Assembly: GCA_964619885.1 (NCBI GenBank)
Contig: CAZUGA010000007.1
Span: 52,971-116,970, forward strand
Length of the DNA: 64,000 nt
Source of the DNA: CAZUGA01 sp964619885
GTDB taxonomy: Bacteria; Pseudomonadota; Gammaproteobacteria; Methylococcales; UBA1147
Reading direction: 5' to 3'
Shown in pieces: positions 9,649-19,149 of this stretch. The translations under genes were made by a program, and so were the position numbers. Positions within the stretch are counted from its first letter, which is position 1, and every line of letters begins with the position of its first letter. The notes beneath the pieces were generated by a model, which ran no database searches, was not told the origin of the DNA, and saw only the letters and a program-made list of their open reading frames with translations.

Positions 9649-9975
9649 GTGAGCGAAGCTATTCTTTATGTTACTGATGATGATTTTGATGAGAACGTGC
9701 TCAATGCAGATAAACCAGTGTTGGTTGATTATTGGGCAGAATGGTGTGGTCCTTGCAAAATGATTGCGCCGGTACTTGATGAAATTGCCGATGACTATAA
9801 TGGACGGGTCACCGTTGCAAAACTCAATATTGATGAGAATCCGAGTACGCCGCAAAATTATGGTGTACGTGGTATTCCGACCTTGATGTTATTCAAAGAC
9901 GGTGAAGTCGAGGCTACCAAAGTTGGTGCGATAACTAAATCCCAGCTTGCTGAATTTATAGACAATAATATTTAA
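9649..9975 (+). CDS. trxA: thioredoxin 1
   Basis: 108 residues from a GTG start, the standard length. The active site 'WAEWCGPCKM' and the cis-proline region 'GIPTLMLFKDGE' are intact, so it should be a working disulfide reductase in the cytosol. I chose GTG at 9649 because a GGAG sits seven bases upstream and the protein then starts 'MSEAILYVTDDDF', aligning with E. coli TrxA; an ATG at 9607 would add an unusual N-terminal extension. It precedes rho, the conserved pairing, with a hairpin terminator between them. Confidence 0.97.
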   Translation: MSEAILYVTDDDFDENVLNADKPVLVDYWAEWCGPCKMIAPVLDEIADDYNGRVTVAKLNIDENPSTPQNYGVRGIPTLMLFKDGEVEATKVGAITKSQLAEFIDNNI

Positions 9976-10067
9976 CTAAAATGAGTCTGTAATTGTGCCT
10001 GATGCTGGACGGGCAGCCTATACTGTGCTAGCTTTACTATTACTATTTTAATTCCTCACTTTTTCTG

Positions 10068-10086
10068 CGCCAGGGTTGGCGTTTTT
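10068..10086 (+). terminator. intrinsic terminator/attenuator between trxA and rho
   Basis: CGCCA-GGGT-TGGCG forms a 5-bp GC-rich stem with a 4-base loop and is followed directly by TTTTT. It lies about 90 bases after trxA and 80 before rho. It can end trxA transcription and may act as an attenuator in the rho leader. Confidence 0.6.
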
Positions 10087-10164
10087 CTCCCTGACAAGTC
10101 CGATTAATTCGTCCCTATTGGGATTAGCCCATTCTATCTCGTTGTGACAATAGTAATCTCCGAT

Positions 10165-11421
10165 ATGAATCTTACCGCGTTAAAACAACAACCAGTACCC
10201 GAAGTAATCGAAGTAGCTGAATCGCTGGGAATTGATGGCATCGGGCGATCGCGAAAGCAAGATCTTATTTTCGCAATACTGAAAAAACATGCCAAAAGTG
10301 GAGAAGATATATACGGCGACGGGGTCTTGGAAATATTGCAGGATGGTTTTGGGTTTCTGCGCTCCCCCGGTAGTTCTTATCTAGCGGGGCCGGATGATAT
10401 CTACGTTTCACCGAGTCAAATTCGACGCTTCAATTTGCGTACAGGTGATACCGTATCGGGCAAGATTCGCCCACCTAAGGATAACGAACGTTATTTTGCG
10501 ATGCTCAAGGTGGAGCAGGTTAATTTCGATTCGCCGGACAATGCTAAACAAAAACTGTTATTTTCAAACCTGACTCCTCTGTTTCCAAACGAGCGTTTCG
10601 AATTGGAAATGGGTAATGGGACGACGGAAGATTTAACTTCTCGTGTTATAGATCTTATTGCGCCTATAGGAAAAGGTCAGCGTGGATTGATCGTATCCCC
10701 GCCTAAAGCTGGTAAGACAATGATTTTACAGAACATTGCACACTCAATCGCAGAGAAAAATCCTGAAAGTGACTTGATTGTCTTATTAATCGACGAGAGG
10801 CCGGAAGAAGTAACTGAAATGCAGCGCTGTGTCAGAGGTGAGGTTGTATCCAGTACATTCGATGAACCACCGACACGCCACGTTCAAGTTGCCGATATGG
10901 TTATCGAAAAAGCAAAACGGCTGGTTGAGCATAAACGCGACGTGGTAATTTTACTCGATTCAATTACCCGGCTTGCGCGCGCGTACAACACGGTTATCCC
11001 GTCGTCGGGCAAAGTGCTGACGGGTGGTGTCGATGCCAATGCTTTAGAACGGCCAAAGCGATTTTTTGGTGCTGCGCGGAATATAGAAGAAGGCGGTAGC
11101 CTGACTATAATCGCAACCGCGTTGGTTGACACGGGCTCCAGGATGGACGAGGTGATCTACGAAGAATTTAAGGGCACTGGTAATATGGAATTGCATTTGG
11201 ACCGCAAGATTGCGGAAAAACGATGTTATCCGGCGATCAATATCAACCGTTCTGGTACCCGTCGTGAGGAATATATCGTCAGTCCTGAAGAGCTGCAGAA
11301 GTGTTGGATACTGCGTAAAATTCTGCATCCCATGGATGAAATTGCCGCGAGTGAGTTTCTTTTGGGCAAGCTTAAAGAAACCAATACCAATGCGGAATTT
11401 TTTGATTCGATGAAACGCTAA
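10165..11421 (+). CDS. rho: transcription termination factor Rho
   Basis: 418 residues, one shorter than E. coli Rho. The N-terminal helical part is followed by the RNA-binding cold-shock-like domain ('GDGVLEILQDGFGFLRS'), and the ATPase with Walker A 'PPKAGKTM', Walker B 'VVILLDSITRLARAYN' and the R-loop region 'GGVDANAL'. I chose ATG 10165 ('MNLTALKQQPV') because it aligns exactly with the E. coli start; a GTG at 10144 would add seven residues. Rho forms a hexameric RNA translocase that ends transcription. Downstream of trxA as usual. Confidence 0.98.
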   Translation: MNLTALKQQPVPEVIEVAESLGIDGIGRSRKQDLIFAILKKHAKSGEDIYGDGVLEILQDGFGFLRSPGSSYLAGPDDIYVSPSQIRRFNLRTGDTVSGKIRPPKDNERYFAMLKVEQVNFDSPDNAKQKLLFSNLTPLFPNERFELEMGNGTTEDLTSRVIDLIAPIGKGQRGLIVSPPKAGKTMILQNIAHSIAEKNPESDLIVLLIDERPEEVTEMQRCVRGEVVSSTFDEPPTRHVQVADMVIEKAKRLVEHKRDVVILLDSITRLARAYNTVIPSSGKVLTGGVDANALERPKRFFGAARNIEEGGSLTIIATALVDTGSRMDEVIYEEFKGTGNMELHLDRKIAEKRCYPAININRSGTRREEYIVSPEELQKCWILRKILHPMDEIAASEFLLGKLKETNTNAEFFDSMKR

Positions 11422-11468
11422 ATTTGGTTGGGTTACCCCGGTAACTTGAATGGACCGACGGGCGGCGG

Positions 11469-13025
11469 TTAAGAAGATGACTTTAAGGTTTGGTTGCTAG
11501 CGTTATTTCCATCCTCATCTTCAAGGTCTGATTGCTCTGTAATCGATTTGGATAAAGGTTTTTTGACCTTGACGCCTAGCTTTGTAAAGGAATTAGCCTG
11601 ACGGATTAGGTTTCCCTTCCCGCGAGTCAACTTGTTCATTACTCCGTCGAAAGTATTTTGGACGGTCGATATCTGGGTCCCCAATTTTTCAAATTCGTCT
11701 ACAAATCCTCGCAACTTGTCGTAAAGATTTCCAGCCTTCTCGGCGATAATTTTAGCGTTTTCATTCTGACGTTCATAGCGCCAAATGTTTTCGATGGTTC
11801 GCAACGTGGCGAGCAAAGTCGTCGGTGTGACTACGACAATATTGTGTTGAAAAGCATCGGAAAATAATGAATCGTCTTGGTGAAATGCTGCCAGAAAAGC
11901 TGCTTCTATAGGCATGAACATTAATACAAAGTCTAACGACCTTAAGCCTTTTACGCCGGTATAGTTTTTTTCGCTCAATCCCTTGATGTGATTGCGTATA
12001 GCTTGAATGTGTTCATTTAGTGCAATCTTTTGCATTTCATCGGTTTCTGCTGAAGAATAGGTTTCGTAAGCGATTAACGAAACTTTCGAATCTATTATTA
12101 TATCTTTAGCGTCGGGTAGATGAATTACGACGTCTGGTTTGAGTAGTCGATTGTCGGAATCCCGGAATCCTGCCTGGGTATCGTATTCAATGCCCTTGCG
12201 CAGCCCAGATTGTTCGAGAACGCGTTCTAAAATTAATTCACCCCAATTGCCTTGAGTTTTTTTATCGCCTTTTAATGCCCGCACGAGATTATTCGCTTCA
12301 ACACTGATACGTTGATTTTCCAGGTTCAAATTCTTGATGGCTTCTTTTAGCGTTGCGCGGTCTTTGCTGTCGTTGACATAAACATCGTCCACCTTTTTTT
12401 TAAAACTGGTCAATTGTTCCCGCAATGGATTCAGGATATTGTCCAAATTGACTTTGTTTTGTTCGGTAAAGGTTTTGCTTTTTTCTTCTAATATCTTTCC
12501 AGCCAGTGACTCGAATTGATGGATCAGTTGTTTTTCGGCATTCTGCAACAATTCGAGTTTGTCATTAGCGCTGTGATGTTGTTCTTCGATCCGTGTATGT
12601 AATTCTGCATTAGTTGTTTGCAAATTTGTCAGATTTTCGTTCAATGCATCGTTCTTATTTTTGTTCGAAGCAACTTCGGCCTCAAGTTCACTGATTCTGC
12701 TGCATTGTTGTTCTGCACGGGCCCGTTTTTCGGTTTCCAGAGCTAGTTGTTCGCGAGTTTGATCAAGTTTATTCCTAGTTGTTTCCAATTCCAGACGCAT
12801 AGTCCCGTGTTGGGAAACCTTTTCGCTTAATACAGCCAGGTCTGTATTCAGTGATTGCTTGGATGTTGACAGGTCTGTCAGGTGCTTCTGCAAACCAGTG
12901 ACGGTCGATTTGACACGTTTTGAATGGATTACCCAAAGGACTATAAAGATTATTGATGCGGCAATTAATCCGATGGAAAAACCGATCCAATATGGCGCAA
13001 TAATATTGCTAATCGATTGCATCAT
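11469..13025 (-). CDS. rmuC: DNA recombination protein RmuC homologue
   Basis: About 518 residues. One N-terminal membrane helix ('WIGFSIGLIAASIIFIVLW') is followed by a long coiled coil (about 40-190) rich in E, Q, K and L, and then the RmuC domain with 'NWGELILERVLEQSGLRKG', 'PDVVIHLPDAKDIIIDSKVS' and 'FMPIEAAFLAA'. The RmuC domain resembles restriction-type nuclease folds, and loss of RmuC raises inversion at short inverted repeats in E. coli. I prefer the ATG at 13025 because the membrane helix then starts about ten residues in; a TTG at 13079 gives 18 more residues. Convergent with rho. Confidence 0.92.
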   Translation of the reverse strand: MMQSISNIIAPYWIGFSIGLIAASIIFIVLWVIHSKRVKSTVTGLQKHLTDLSTSKQSLNTDLAVLSEKVSQHGTMRLELETTRNKLDQTREQLALETEKRARAEQQCSRISELEAEVASNKNKNDALNENLTNLQTTNAELHTRIEEQHHSANDKLELLQNAEKQLIHQFESLAGKILEEKSKTFTEQNKVNLDNILNPLREQLTSFKKKVDDVYVNDSKDRATLKEAIKNLNLENQRISVEANNLVRALKGDKKTQGNWGELILERVLEQSGLRKGIEYDTQAGFRDSDNRLLKPDVVIHLPDAKDIIIDSKVSLIAYETYSSAETDEMQKIALNEHIQAIRNHIKGLSEKNYTGVKGLRSLDFVLMFMPIEAAFLAAFHQDDSLFSDAFQHNIVVVTPTTLLATLRTIENIWRYERQNENAKIIAEKAGNLYDKLRGFVDEFEKLGTQISTVQNTFDGVMNKLTRGKGNLIRQANSFTKLGVKVKKPLSKSITEQSDLEDEDGNNASNQTLKSSS

Positions 13026-13206
13026 AGGAAAGTTACTGCGAGCGTAAGAGACTTGGTTGAGAAAATCACGGGCTATCAACGTTTATAACACACTGATTGC
13101 ACATTTTAACCTAGTTGCCGGAACAGGAGTAAAGTGAAGCTATAAGGTCCTGCAGAAAAATGGCAGATAAAGGAAGTCCGGCCTAAATGGCGCAGATCGT
13201 TAGTTG

Positions 13207-15225
13207 TTATGCGGCTTTTGTTTCAAAGTACTGGATTAGATTTTGGTAGGCTTGCTGAATGTTCTTGAAGAACAATGTATGTGGATCGGATGAGTTATTA
13301 GCAATATTCGTTTCCATCTCACCCACTTTATTTAGCATTTCAGTGGCGCCAAGTTCTTTGCAGGCATTCTTGAGGCTACATAATATGTTTTGGGCCGTGT
13401 TGGTGTCTTGTTTTTCTAGTGCTTGCTCGCATCGTGCAATCAGATCCTGAATTTCATCAAGAAATGCATTTTTGATCGTTGAGAAATCTTCCCCCATAGC
13501 GTCGCGTAATACATTCAGGGTGTTCTCATTGATCAGTTCGGGAGCTGGGGATATTGGTTGATTTTCAAGTAGCAAAACGCTAAACCAGAATGTAGATCCT
13601 TGTCCAAGTGTGCTTTCCATGCCGTATAGACCGCCCATCATTTCGGTCAGCTTGCTGACAATACCCAAGCCCAACCCAGTACCGCCGTGCTTTCGATGGG
13701 AAGACCCATCACCCTGTGTGAATGATTGGAATAAATTTGATTGATGTTCTGCTGCTATACCGATTCCATTGTCAGTCACCGATAGCTTTAGAAAATTGCC
13801 CTTTGCCTCGTGCTGGTAGTCAACGTCAATAACGATTTGACCCGATTCAGAAAATTTAATCGCATTATTAATATAGTTGCCCAGATTTTGTTTAATGCGA
13901 AGTGGGTCGGCATGGACAATATTCGGTACCTTGTGTGCGACGTTGCTGACAAAGCTGATACCCCGTTGTTTGGCCGTTTCGCTATAGTCTTGGATGGTTT
14001 CCTGGATTAAATTTCGAACACAAAAATCTTTGCGAACTATTTGCATCTGAGCGGTATCCAATTCGGAAAAATCGAGTACATCGTTAACCACGGCGAGAAG
14101 TTCTGACGCCGAGTTTTGTGCGACCGCAATAAGCATCATCTGTTCATCATTGAGTTCGGAGTCGTTCAATAGTGCCAGCATGCCTTGAATTCCGTTGATT
14201 GGAGTACGCAATTCGTGGCTAATATTGGATAAAAACTCGCTTTTTATCCGTACTGTGTCGATTGCCGTGTTTCGGGCTTTGGTCAATTCGTTGTGTAAAT
14301 GTTCATCGGCGACCGTCAAGCCCAAGGTTGTACCCAATTGTGACAGGAATGCTGTGCGTATCGGATCTTGATTTGGATTGGTTTTAGTGAACAATTGCAG
14401 TATGCCTAGCGTATGACCGGCGTGCATCAATGGCACAATATAATGCCCATGTTTTACGCCAATAGGGTTGTCGCAGCAACACTGGTCTATATAGCCTATT
14501 TTGTGATGTTTGATATCTTGGCCGAACCGGCTGTCCCCAATCGAAACCCGATTGTTGTGTTTGACGAATGTATCTGAAAATTTTCCGCGTAATGTGAACA
14601 ATTCGAGTTGGTCGCTATCTTCCTGTCGTAGAAAGATTGTTCCCCTTTTCTGCTCATCCAAATCTTTGAGTAAGAATAGGATGTCCAACAGTCGGCCGCA
14701 CCGTTGCCGTAGTGGTTTTTGTTGTTGTAGTGCTTCCAGTATTCGAGTTCTGATTCGACCGGCTTCCGCTTCAAGCGCCAATTTGTTTTCTTTGTTTACC
14801 TGCTCTGAAATATCCCTTTGTATCGAGATATATCCGGATACTGACCCATCTTTTTCAAGAATTGGTGTGATTGTAGCGTGCACCCAATAATCTGTTAAGG
14901 TTGTGTTTGACTGTAGACTTGAGAGGGTTGCGGTAGCACTGGTTTTTCGCTTGTTAAGTAAACGTCCGGTCCAAGTTTCATTGCGACCAAGGGTATCCAA
15001 TATTTCTTCGTTTATATTTTTCGCGGATTTGAGGCTTTCCAAAATCGAAGGTTTTTTTCCTAAAATTTCATCGCGCTGCCAACCGGTAATATATTCAAAG
15101 GCTGCATTTACATAATTTATCTGTCCATGCGCGTCAGTGATATAAATGATGTCCTTGCAGGCATTCACTGCTACGTCAAGTTTCTGCAGTTGTTTCGCAG
15201 TATCTTCGATATGCATACTAGGCAT
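13207..15225 (-). CDS. PAS-GAF sensor histidine kinase with degenerate Hpt-like tail
   Basis: 672 residues with no membrane segment, so a cytosolic sensor. Order: PAS (about 15-145, 'DIIYITDAHGQINYVNAAFE'), GAF-like (about 165-320, with a 'CCC' run), HisKA with 'FLSNISHELRTPINGIQGM' near 345, and an HATPase with 'NLGNYINNAIKF', 'DNGIGI' and 'GGTGLGLGIV'. The C-terminal 100 residues look like an Hpt domain, but where the phospho-accepting His should be ('AHSLKG...LGA') the sequence is 'LCSLKNACKELGA', with Cys. No receiver domain is attached. The start overlaps the end of the receiver-GGDEF gene by 8 bases, so the pair probably forms one signalling unit controlling cyclic di-GMP. Confidence 0.88.
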   Translation of the reverse strand: MPSMHIEDTAKQLQKLDVAVNACKDIIYITDAHGQINYVNAAFEYITGWQRDEILGKKPSILESLKSAKNINEEILDTLGRNETWTGRLLNKRKTSATATLSSLQSNTTLTDYWVHATITPILEKDGSVSGYISIQRDISEQVNKENKLALEAEAGRIRTRILEALQQQKPLRQRCGRLLDILFLLKDLDEQKRGTIFLRQEDSDQLELFTLRGKFSDTFVKHNNRVSIGDSRFGQDIKHHKIGYIDQCCCDNPIGVKHGHYIVPLMHAGHTLGILQLFTKTNPNQDPIRTAFLSQLGTTLGLTVADEHLHNELTKARNTAIDTVRIKSEFLSNISHELRTPINGIQGMLALLNDSELNDEQMMLIAVAQNSASELLAVVNDVLDFSELDTAQMQIVRKDFCVRNLIQETIQDYSETAKQRGISFVSNVAHKVPNIVHADPLRIKQNLGNYINNAIKFSESGQIVIDVDYQHEAKGNFLKLSVTDNGIGIAAEHQSNLFQSFTQGDGSSHRKHGGTGLGLGIVSKLTEMMGGLYGMESTLGQGSTFWFSVLLLENQPISPAPELINENTLNVLRDAMGEDFSTIKNAFLDEIQDLIARCEQALEKQDTNTAQNILCSLKNACKELGATEMLNKVGEMETNIANNSSDPHTLFFKNIQQAYQNLIQYFETKAA

Positions 15226-16156
15226 AGGCTTCGTTCCAGCATTCAGCGTGATTCCGGCCTGATGTTTTTGCCTGATATAATGCCTTATCAGCGTATTCGA
15301 TAAGGGTTTTTGAATTGATATTGTCCAGACGACTTGTATTTAACGTGGCGTAGCCGATGCTAATTGTGACCACTGGTGCTGTTGGCGATTTCGCGTGGGG
15401 AATTTGAAGATTTTCGACGGCTTTTAGCAAAGTTGTCGCGACGAATTGCGCGCCTTCACCAGGTGTGTTGGGGAGTACGGCGACGAATTCTTCTCCACCA
15501 TATCGCGCGAAAAGATCAGCGGGTCGTTTTAACGCACTGCCGGCCTCGGATGCAATTTGCTGCAAGCAATCGTCTCCGGCTTGGTGCCCATAGTAGTCGT
15601 TGTACGATTTAAAATTGTCGACATCCATTAGCAATAGGCTCAATTCAGAGTTTTCCCGAATCGCCCTACGGAACTCACGTTCGAAATAATCATCAAACCG
15701 TCGACGATTCGCGATTCCGGTCAATCCATCTAGTTCTGAAAGCTGTTTAAGCTCATGGTTTACTTGGGATAGTTCTTGCCGCATTTGGGCAATGCGCTCC
15801 ATCGCTTTTAGTTTGGCGTTCAAAACGATACGGCTGATGGGCTTTGTTAAATAGTCGTCACCACCGGATTCGATACCTTTGGCAAGGTCTTCGTCTTGGT
15901 TCATCGCGGTCAGGAATATGATTGGAATCCATGTTTTTTGTCTATCGCATATTGACCTAATCCGAATCGCCGCCTCAAAGCCATCCATATTGGGCATCAT
16001 GACATCCAGAATAACCAAATCTGGTTTGAGTTCTTTAAACATTTTGACCGCCTGCAGACCGTCTTCTACAGCGGTAACTTCGTGTCCTGCAGTCTCTATA
16101 TACTTGCGCACAATCATCAGATTGGTCAGGCTGTCATCGGCTACAAGAACTTTCAT
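15218..16156 (-). CDS. response regulator diguanylate cyclase (REC-GGDEF)
   Basis: 312 residues. The receiver domain (1-120) has the phospho-acceptor D51 in 'VILDVMMPNMDG', the acidic pair 'ADD' near 6-8 and 'TKP' with the conserved Lys near 105. A short coiled linker leads to a GGDEF domain with the active signature GGEEF at 220-224 and an RxxD inhibitory site ('RPAD', 211-214) five residues before it. It should make cyclic di-GMP under control of phosphorylation and be product-inhibited. It is the first gene of the pair; the overlapping kinase downstream is the obvious partner. Confidence 0.93.
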   Translation of the reverse strand: MKVLVADDSLTNLMIVRKYIETAGHEVTAVEDGLQAVKMFKELKPDLVILDVMMPNMDGFEAAIRIRSICDRQKTWIPIIFLTAMNQDEDLAKGIESGGDDYLTKPISRIVLNAKLKAMERIAQMRQELSQVNHELKQLSELDGLTGIANRRRFDDYFEREFRRAIRENSELSLLLMDVDNFKSYNDYYGHQAGDDCLQQIASEAGSALKRPADLFARYGGEEFVAVLPNTPGEGAQFVATTLLKAVENLQIPHAKSPTAPVVTISIGYATLNTSRLDNINSKTLIEYADKALYQAKTSGRNHAECWNEAYA

Positions 16157-16358
16157 GGTCGAAATATTTTGGGTCTAGTATTTGAGGTCTCCGCATAAAG
16201 TTTAGATGAACGCCGTGTATTTAGTAGGCCGATTCCGGTGAAGGCCGTTGTAAAGCGTACGATTACAACAAATTAATGCCAAGAATACCCAAGCGATCCC
16301 CAGTCTTTATGTTCAGGATAATCTATGGATTATTGGGTTGGTTTTTTAAAAGGGAGTA

Positions 16359-17651
16359 CTAAATTTTTTCGAATACGGAACGACAAGCAGCCAATGTTTG
16401 TGCAATGACATCGTCAGAATGTGCAGATGAAACAAACCCAGCTTCAAATGGCGACGGTGCGATATAAACGCCCTCATCGAGAAGTCCATGAAAAAATTTC
16501 GTAAAGCGTGCCAGATCGCAACGCATAACGGCATCAAAATTACTAACCGTAGAATCTTCGCTGAAGAATATACCAAACATACCACCGACATGGTTGGTCG
16601 TTAGCTTTATTCCTACGTCGGATGCGGCTTGTTCTATACCTTGGGTCAGTTTGCGCACAGTGTGGGACAGATTTTCATAAAAACCAGGTAGGCAAACCAA
16701 TTCCATCGTTTTTAGCCCTGCAGCCATCGCTACAGGGTTACCGGAAAGTGTCCCAGCTTGATAGACTGGCCCGACAGGGGACAGGTGGTCCATAATTTCT
16801 TTCTTACCCCCGAAAGCACCTACCGGCATGCCGCCACCAATTATTTTTCCAAGAGTTGTTAAATCGGGAATCACACCATAATGGGCCTGAGCACCGCCCA
16901 GCGCGACCCTAAAACCGGTCATGACTTCGTCGAAGATAAGTATCGATCCAGTATCATCGCAAACAGTGTGCAATGATTCTAAAAAACCAGGATTTGGTGG
17001 AACGCAATTCATATTGCCGGCAACCGGTTCCACGATAATGCAGGCAATCTCCGGCCCTATTTGTGCAAATAATTGCTGAACGGCTTCTGTATCATTGTAA
17101 TTTAGCGTTAAAGTCAGTTGGGCCAAGGTCTCCGGTACGCCAGGTGAACTAGGTTCTCCCAAAGTTAGCGCACCGGAACCGGCTTTAACCAGCAGTGAAT
17201 CTGAATGGCCGTGGTAACAGCCCTCGAATTTAACGATTTTATTTCTACCGGTGTAGCCCCTCGCCAGGCGGATGGCGCTCATCGTTGCTTCAGTGCCCGA
17301 ATTGACCATGCGCACTTGGTCCAATGACGGGACCAATTCGCAAAGTTTTTCGGCCATTGCGGTTTCAAGCTCGGTAGGTGCGCCGAAGCTTAATCCTTTG
17401 CTTGCCGTTCGTTGAACCGCGTCGATCACTTCTTTATGGGCATGGCCGACGATCATTGGACCCCACGAACCGACATAGTCTATATAGGATTTGCCCCGGG
17501 TATCAAAAATAAACGGACCGGATGCTTTATCTATAAATATAGGCGTTCCACCTACAGATTTAAATGCCCTAACCGGCGAGTTAACACCGCCGGGAATCGA
17601 GGATGCTGCGATTTTGAAAAGCTTTGTGTTGTATTCGGGGGTGTCATTCAT
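16359..17651 (-). CDS. hemL: glutamate-1-semialdehyde 2,1-aminomutase
   Basis: 430 residues, the expected length. It converts glutamate-1-semialdehyde to 5-aminolevulinate with pyridoxal phosphate, the second step of the C5 tetrapyrrole pathway. Seen: 'PGGVNSPVRAF' near the start, 'NSGTEATMSAIRLARG', 'FEGCYHGHSDSLLVKAGSG', 'LIFDEVMTGFRVA' and the PLP-lysine segment 'GKIIGGGMPVGAFGG'. The signature glycine-rich and HGH motifs separate it from other class-III aminotransferases. It is a single gene between the signalling pair and a divergent secreted-protein gene. Confidence 0.97.
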   Translation of the reverse strand: MNDTPEYNTKLFKIAASSIPGGVNSPVRAFKSVGGTPIFIDKASGPFIFDTRGKSYIDYVGSWGPMIVGHAHKEVIDAVQRTASKGLSFGAPTELETAMAEKLCELVPSLDQVRMVNSGTEATMSAIRLARGYTGRNKIVKFEGCYHGHSDSLLVKAGSGALTLGEPSSPGVPETLAQLTLTLNYNDTEAVQQLFAQIGPEIACIIVEPVAGNMNCVPPNPGFLESLHTVCDDTGSILIFDEVMTGFRVALGGAQAHYGVIPDLTTLGKIIGGGMPVGAFGGKKEIMDHLSPVGPVYQAGTLSGNPVAMAAGLKTMELVCLPGFYENLSHTVRKLTQGIEQAASDVGIKLTTNHVGGMFGIFFSEDSTVSNFDAVMRCDLARFTKFFHGLLDEGVYIAPSPFEAGFVSSAHSDDVIAQTLAACRSVFEKI

Positions 17652-18064
17652 TGGCGAAATTCGGCGGGAATATAGGGCAAAGGAGACTATAAAACCATAA
17701 GTTGTACCAAAAGCAAATTATTACATTGAATCAATGGATGGGGCTGCGGTTACTAGATGTTCATGTGCGGGATTTGGCTTAAGGGGCTGCGGTATTTGAC
17801 CTAAATATCGGGTGGCACGGAAGAAATGTCTGTAACCATATGATTATTAATAAATAATAACTTGGCACTATATGTGCCTTGATATGTCGACTGCGCTCCC
17901 TAGCAGCTTGGGCGAATGTATGTGTTCTTGTCGCTAAATTCAGGGAGGTTGTGGAAGCTTCGATTTTCGGCCGGAGATTCTAGTTAATTTTGAGCTAACC
18001 GGAAACGGGTCAATTAGGACATCGATGCAAAGAATCAAAAATTAATCATTAGGGGAGCAACAAC
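17652..18064. other. intergenic region upstream of secreted protein gene
   Basis: About 410 bases between divergent genes. It contains a short inverted repeat GGCAC-TATAT-GTGCC around 17862-17877 and a purine-rich ribosome binding site (AGGGGAG) just before the ATG at 18065. No gene seen. Confidence 0.45.
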
Positions 18065-18880
18065 ATGGTACAACACAAAAAATTGATAACTAGCGCATTA
18101 GCGTTAGTTGCGGTTTCTATTGCCGGCAGTGCATTAGCGCATACTACGGTAGTGAGAAAAAATACACCAAACGATTGGCAGGTCCGCCATGAAATCGAGG
18201 GCACCGGTAGCAGCGTGAGTAATATTTCGATTTCTCATGGCTGTTCGTCGCCAGGCGGAAGCGAAGCGCGTGCAGTTAAAGCGATGGCGGTTGTTTGGCC
18301 AAATGGACACGACGCTGTTGCGACCCGATCGGATACCGGAGACTCGATCGATCTTGCAGACTATATCGTGGGTAACCCGGTTATGGGGGCAAAATCGGCG
18401 CAGGATAAAGATATATTCAAAAAAATCGTTCAAGCTGTCGGTCCTACTCCACCATTCAATAGCCATGGACTGAGAACCGAAGATATACGGGCATTCCATT
18501 ATAGAAATGGAAGACTGCAATCTAACCTGTTTGGTTTGATTCCTTACCGGGCGAGTTACCCAAGCTTCCACGCGGATTCCTGCGCGACTAAATTGACCGT
18601 CAAATTTGGTATAGCAAACTATTGCCGACATACGCTCAATACCAATAAAGATGACCGTGCGGATATCTGGTTTGGTCGCTTAACCGCAAAGTTTGATGAT
18701 CCCGATGTTGTTTCGGTTGGATTCTGGCCACAAGTCGATGTTGTTCGCGATTTGGAAAACAATCCTCTGGGCGAATCTTGCGGCGATGGTTATGCGATAG
18801 AAGTTACACCATCTGACGAATCATTGGACACCTATGGCCCAATCAAGGGTTTCTGGCCGCACGATAGCGCCGCAAAGTAG
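18065..18880 (+). CDS. secreted protein of unknown function, possible metal binder
   Basis: 271 residues. A clear signal peptide (hydrophobic 9-24, ending 'GSALA') should be cut so that the mature protein begins with His ('HTTVVRK'). A free N-terminal His can bind copper. An 'ISHGCSSPGG' segment and the later 'VVWPNG' recall YcnI/DUF1775-type proteins, in which a His-Gly-Cys stretch follows a similar N-terminus, but the resemblance is weak. Four cysteines (HGC, DSC, NYC, ESC) could make two disulfides. It has its own strong Shine-Dalgarno site and terminator, so it is a single-gene unit. The function is not known; export is the firm part. Confidence 0.75.
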   Translation: MVQHKKLITSALALVAVSIAGSALAHTTVVRKNTPNDWQVRHEIEGTGSSVSNISISHGCSSPGGSEARAVKAMAVVWPNGHDAVATRSDTGDSIDLADYIVGNPVMGAKSAQDKDIFKKIVQAVGPTPPFNSHGLRTEDIRAFHYRNGRLQSNLFGLIPYRASYPSFHADSCATKLTVKFGIANYCRHTLNTNKDDRADIWFGRLTAKFDDPDVVSVGFWPQVDVVRDLENNPLGESCGDGYAIEVTPSDESLDTYGPIKGFWPHDSAAK

Positions 18881-18990
18881 CGAAGCTTAATATGCGTTCG
18901 TAGCTTACGTCGATATATTTATAATGATTAAATATGTGACGGTATACGAATGTTAGATTAACCGCGCTTGGATTTTTCATTCGTGATATT

Positions 18991-19022
18991 AAAAGGGCAT
19001 CTGTTTAGGCAGATGCCCTTTT
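18991..19022 (+). terminator. strong intrinsic terminator
   Basis: A 13-bp perfect stem (AAAAGGGCATCTG / CAGATGCCCTTTT) with a 6-base loop, T-rich on its 3' side. It ends the secreted-protein gene. Because of the A run on the other side it could also work in reverse. Confidence 0.85.
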
Positions 19023-19149
19023 CTGCTTAGAATGGTTTCGCCGTTTATTTCTTGTTATCCAAAGCGAGAATTGTGATTCATTGTAATATTTGATCGCCGA
19101 TGTTAAACCAAACAAACTTTTTAAAAAAATACGGCAATAGGACAAGGCT

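Noticed and set aside
18134..18631. 165-residue minus-strand open frame
   Set aside because: Antisense to the secreted protein gene with a good signal peptide and ribosome site; composition is Arg/Cys/Trp-rich as in shadow frames.
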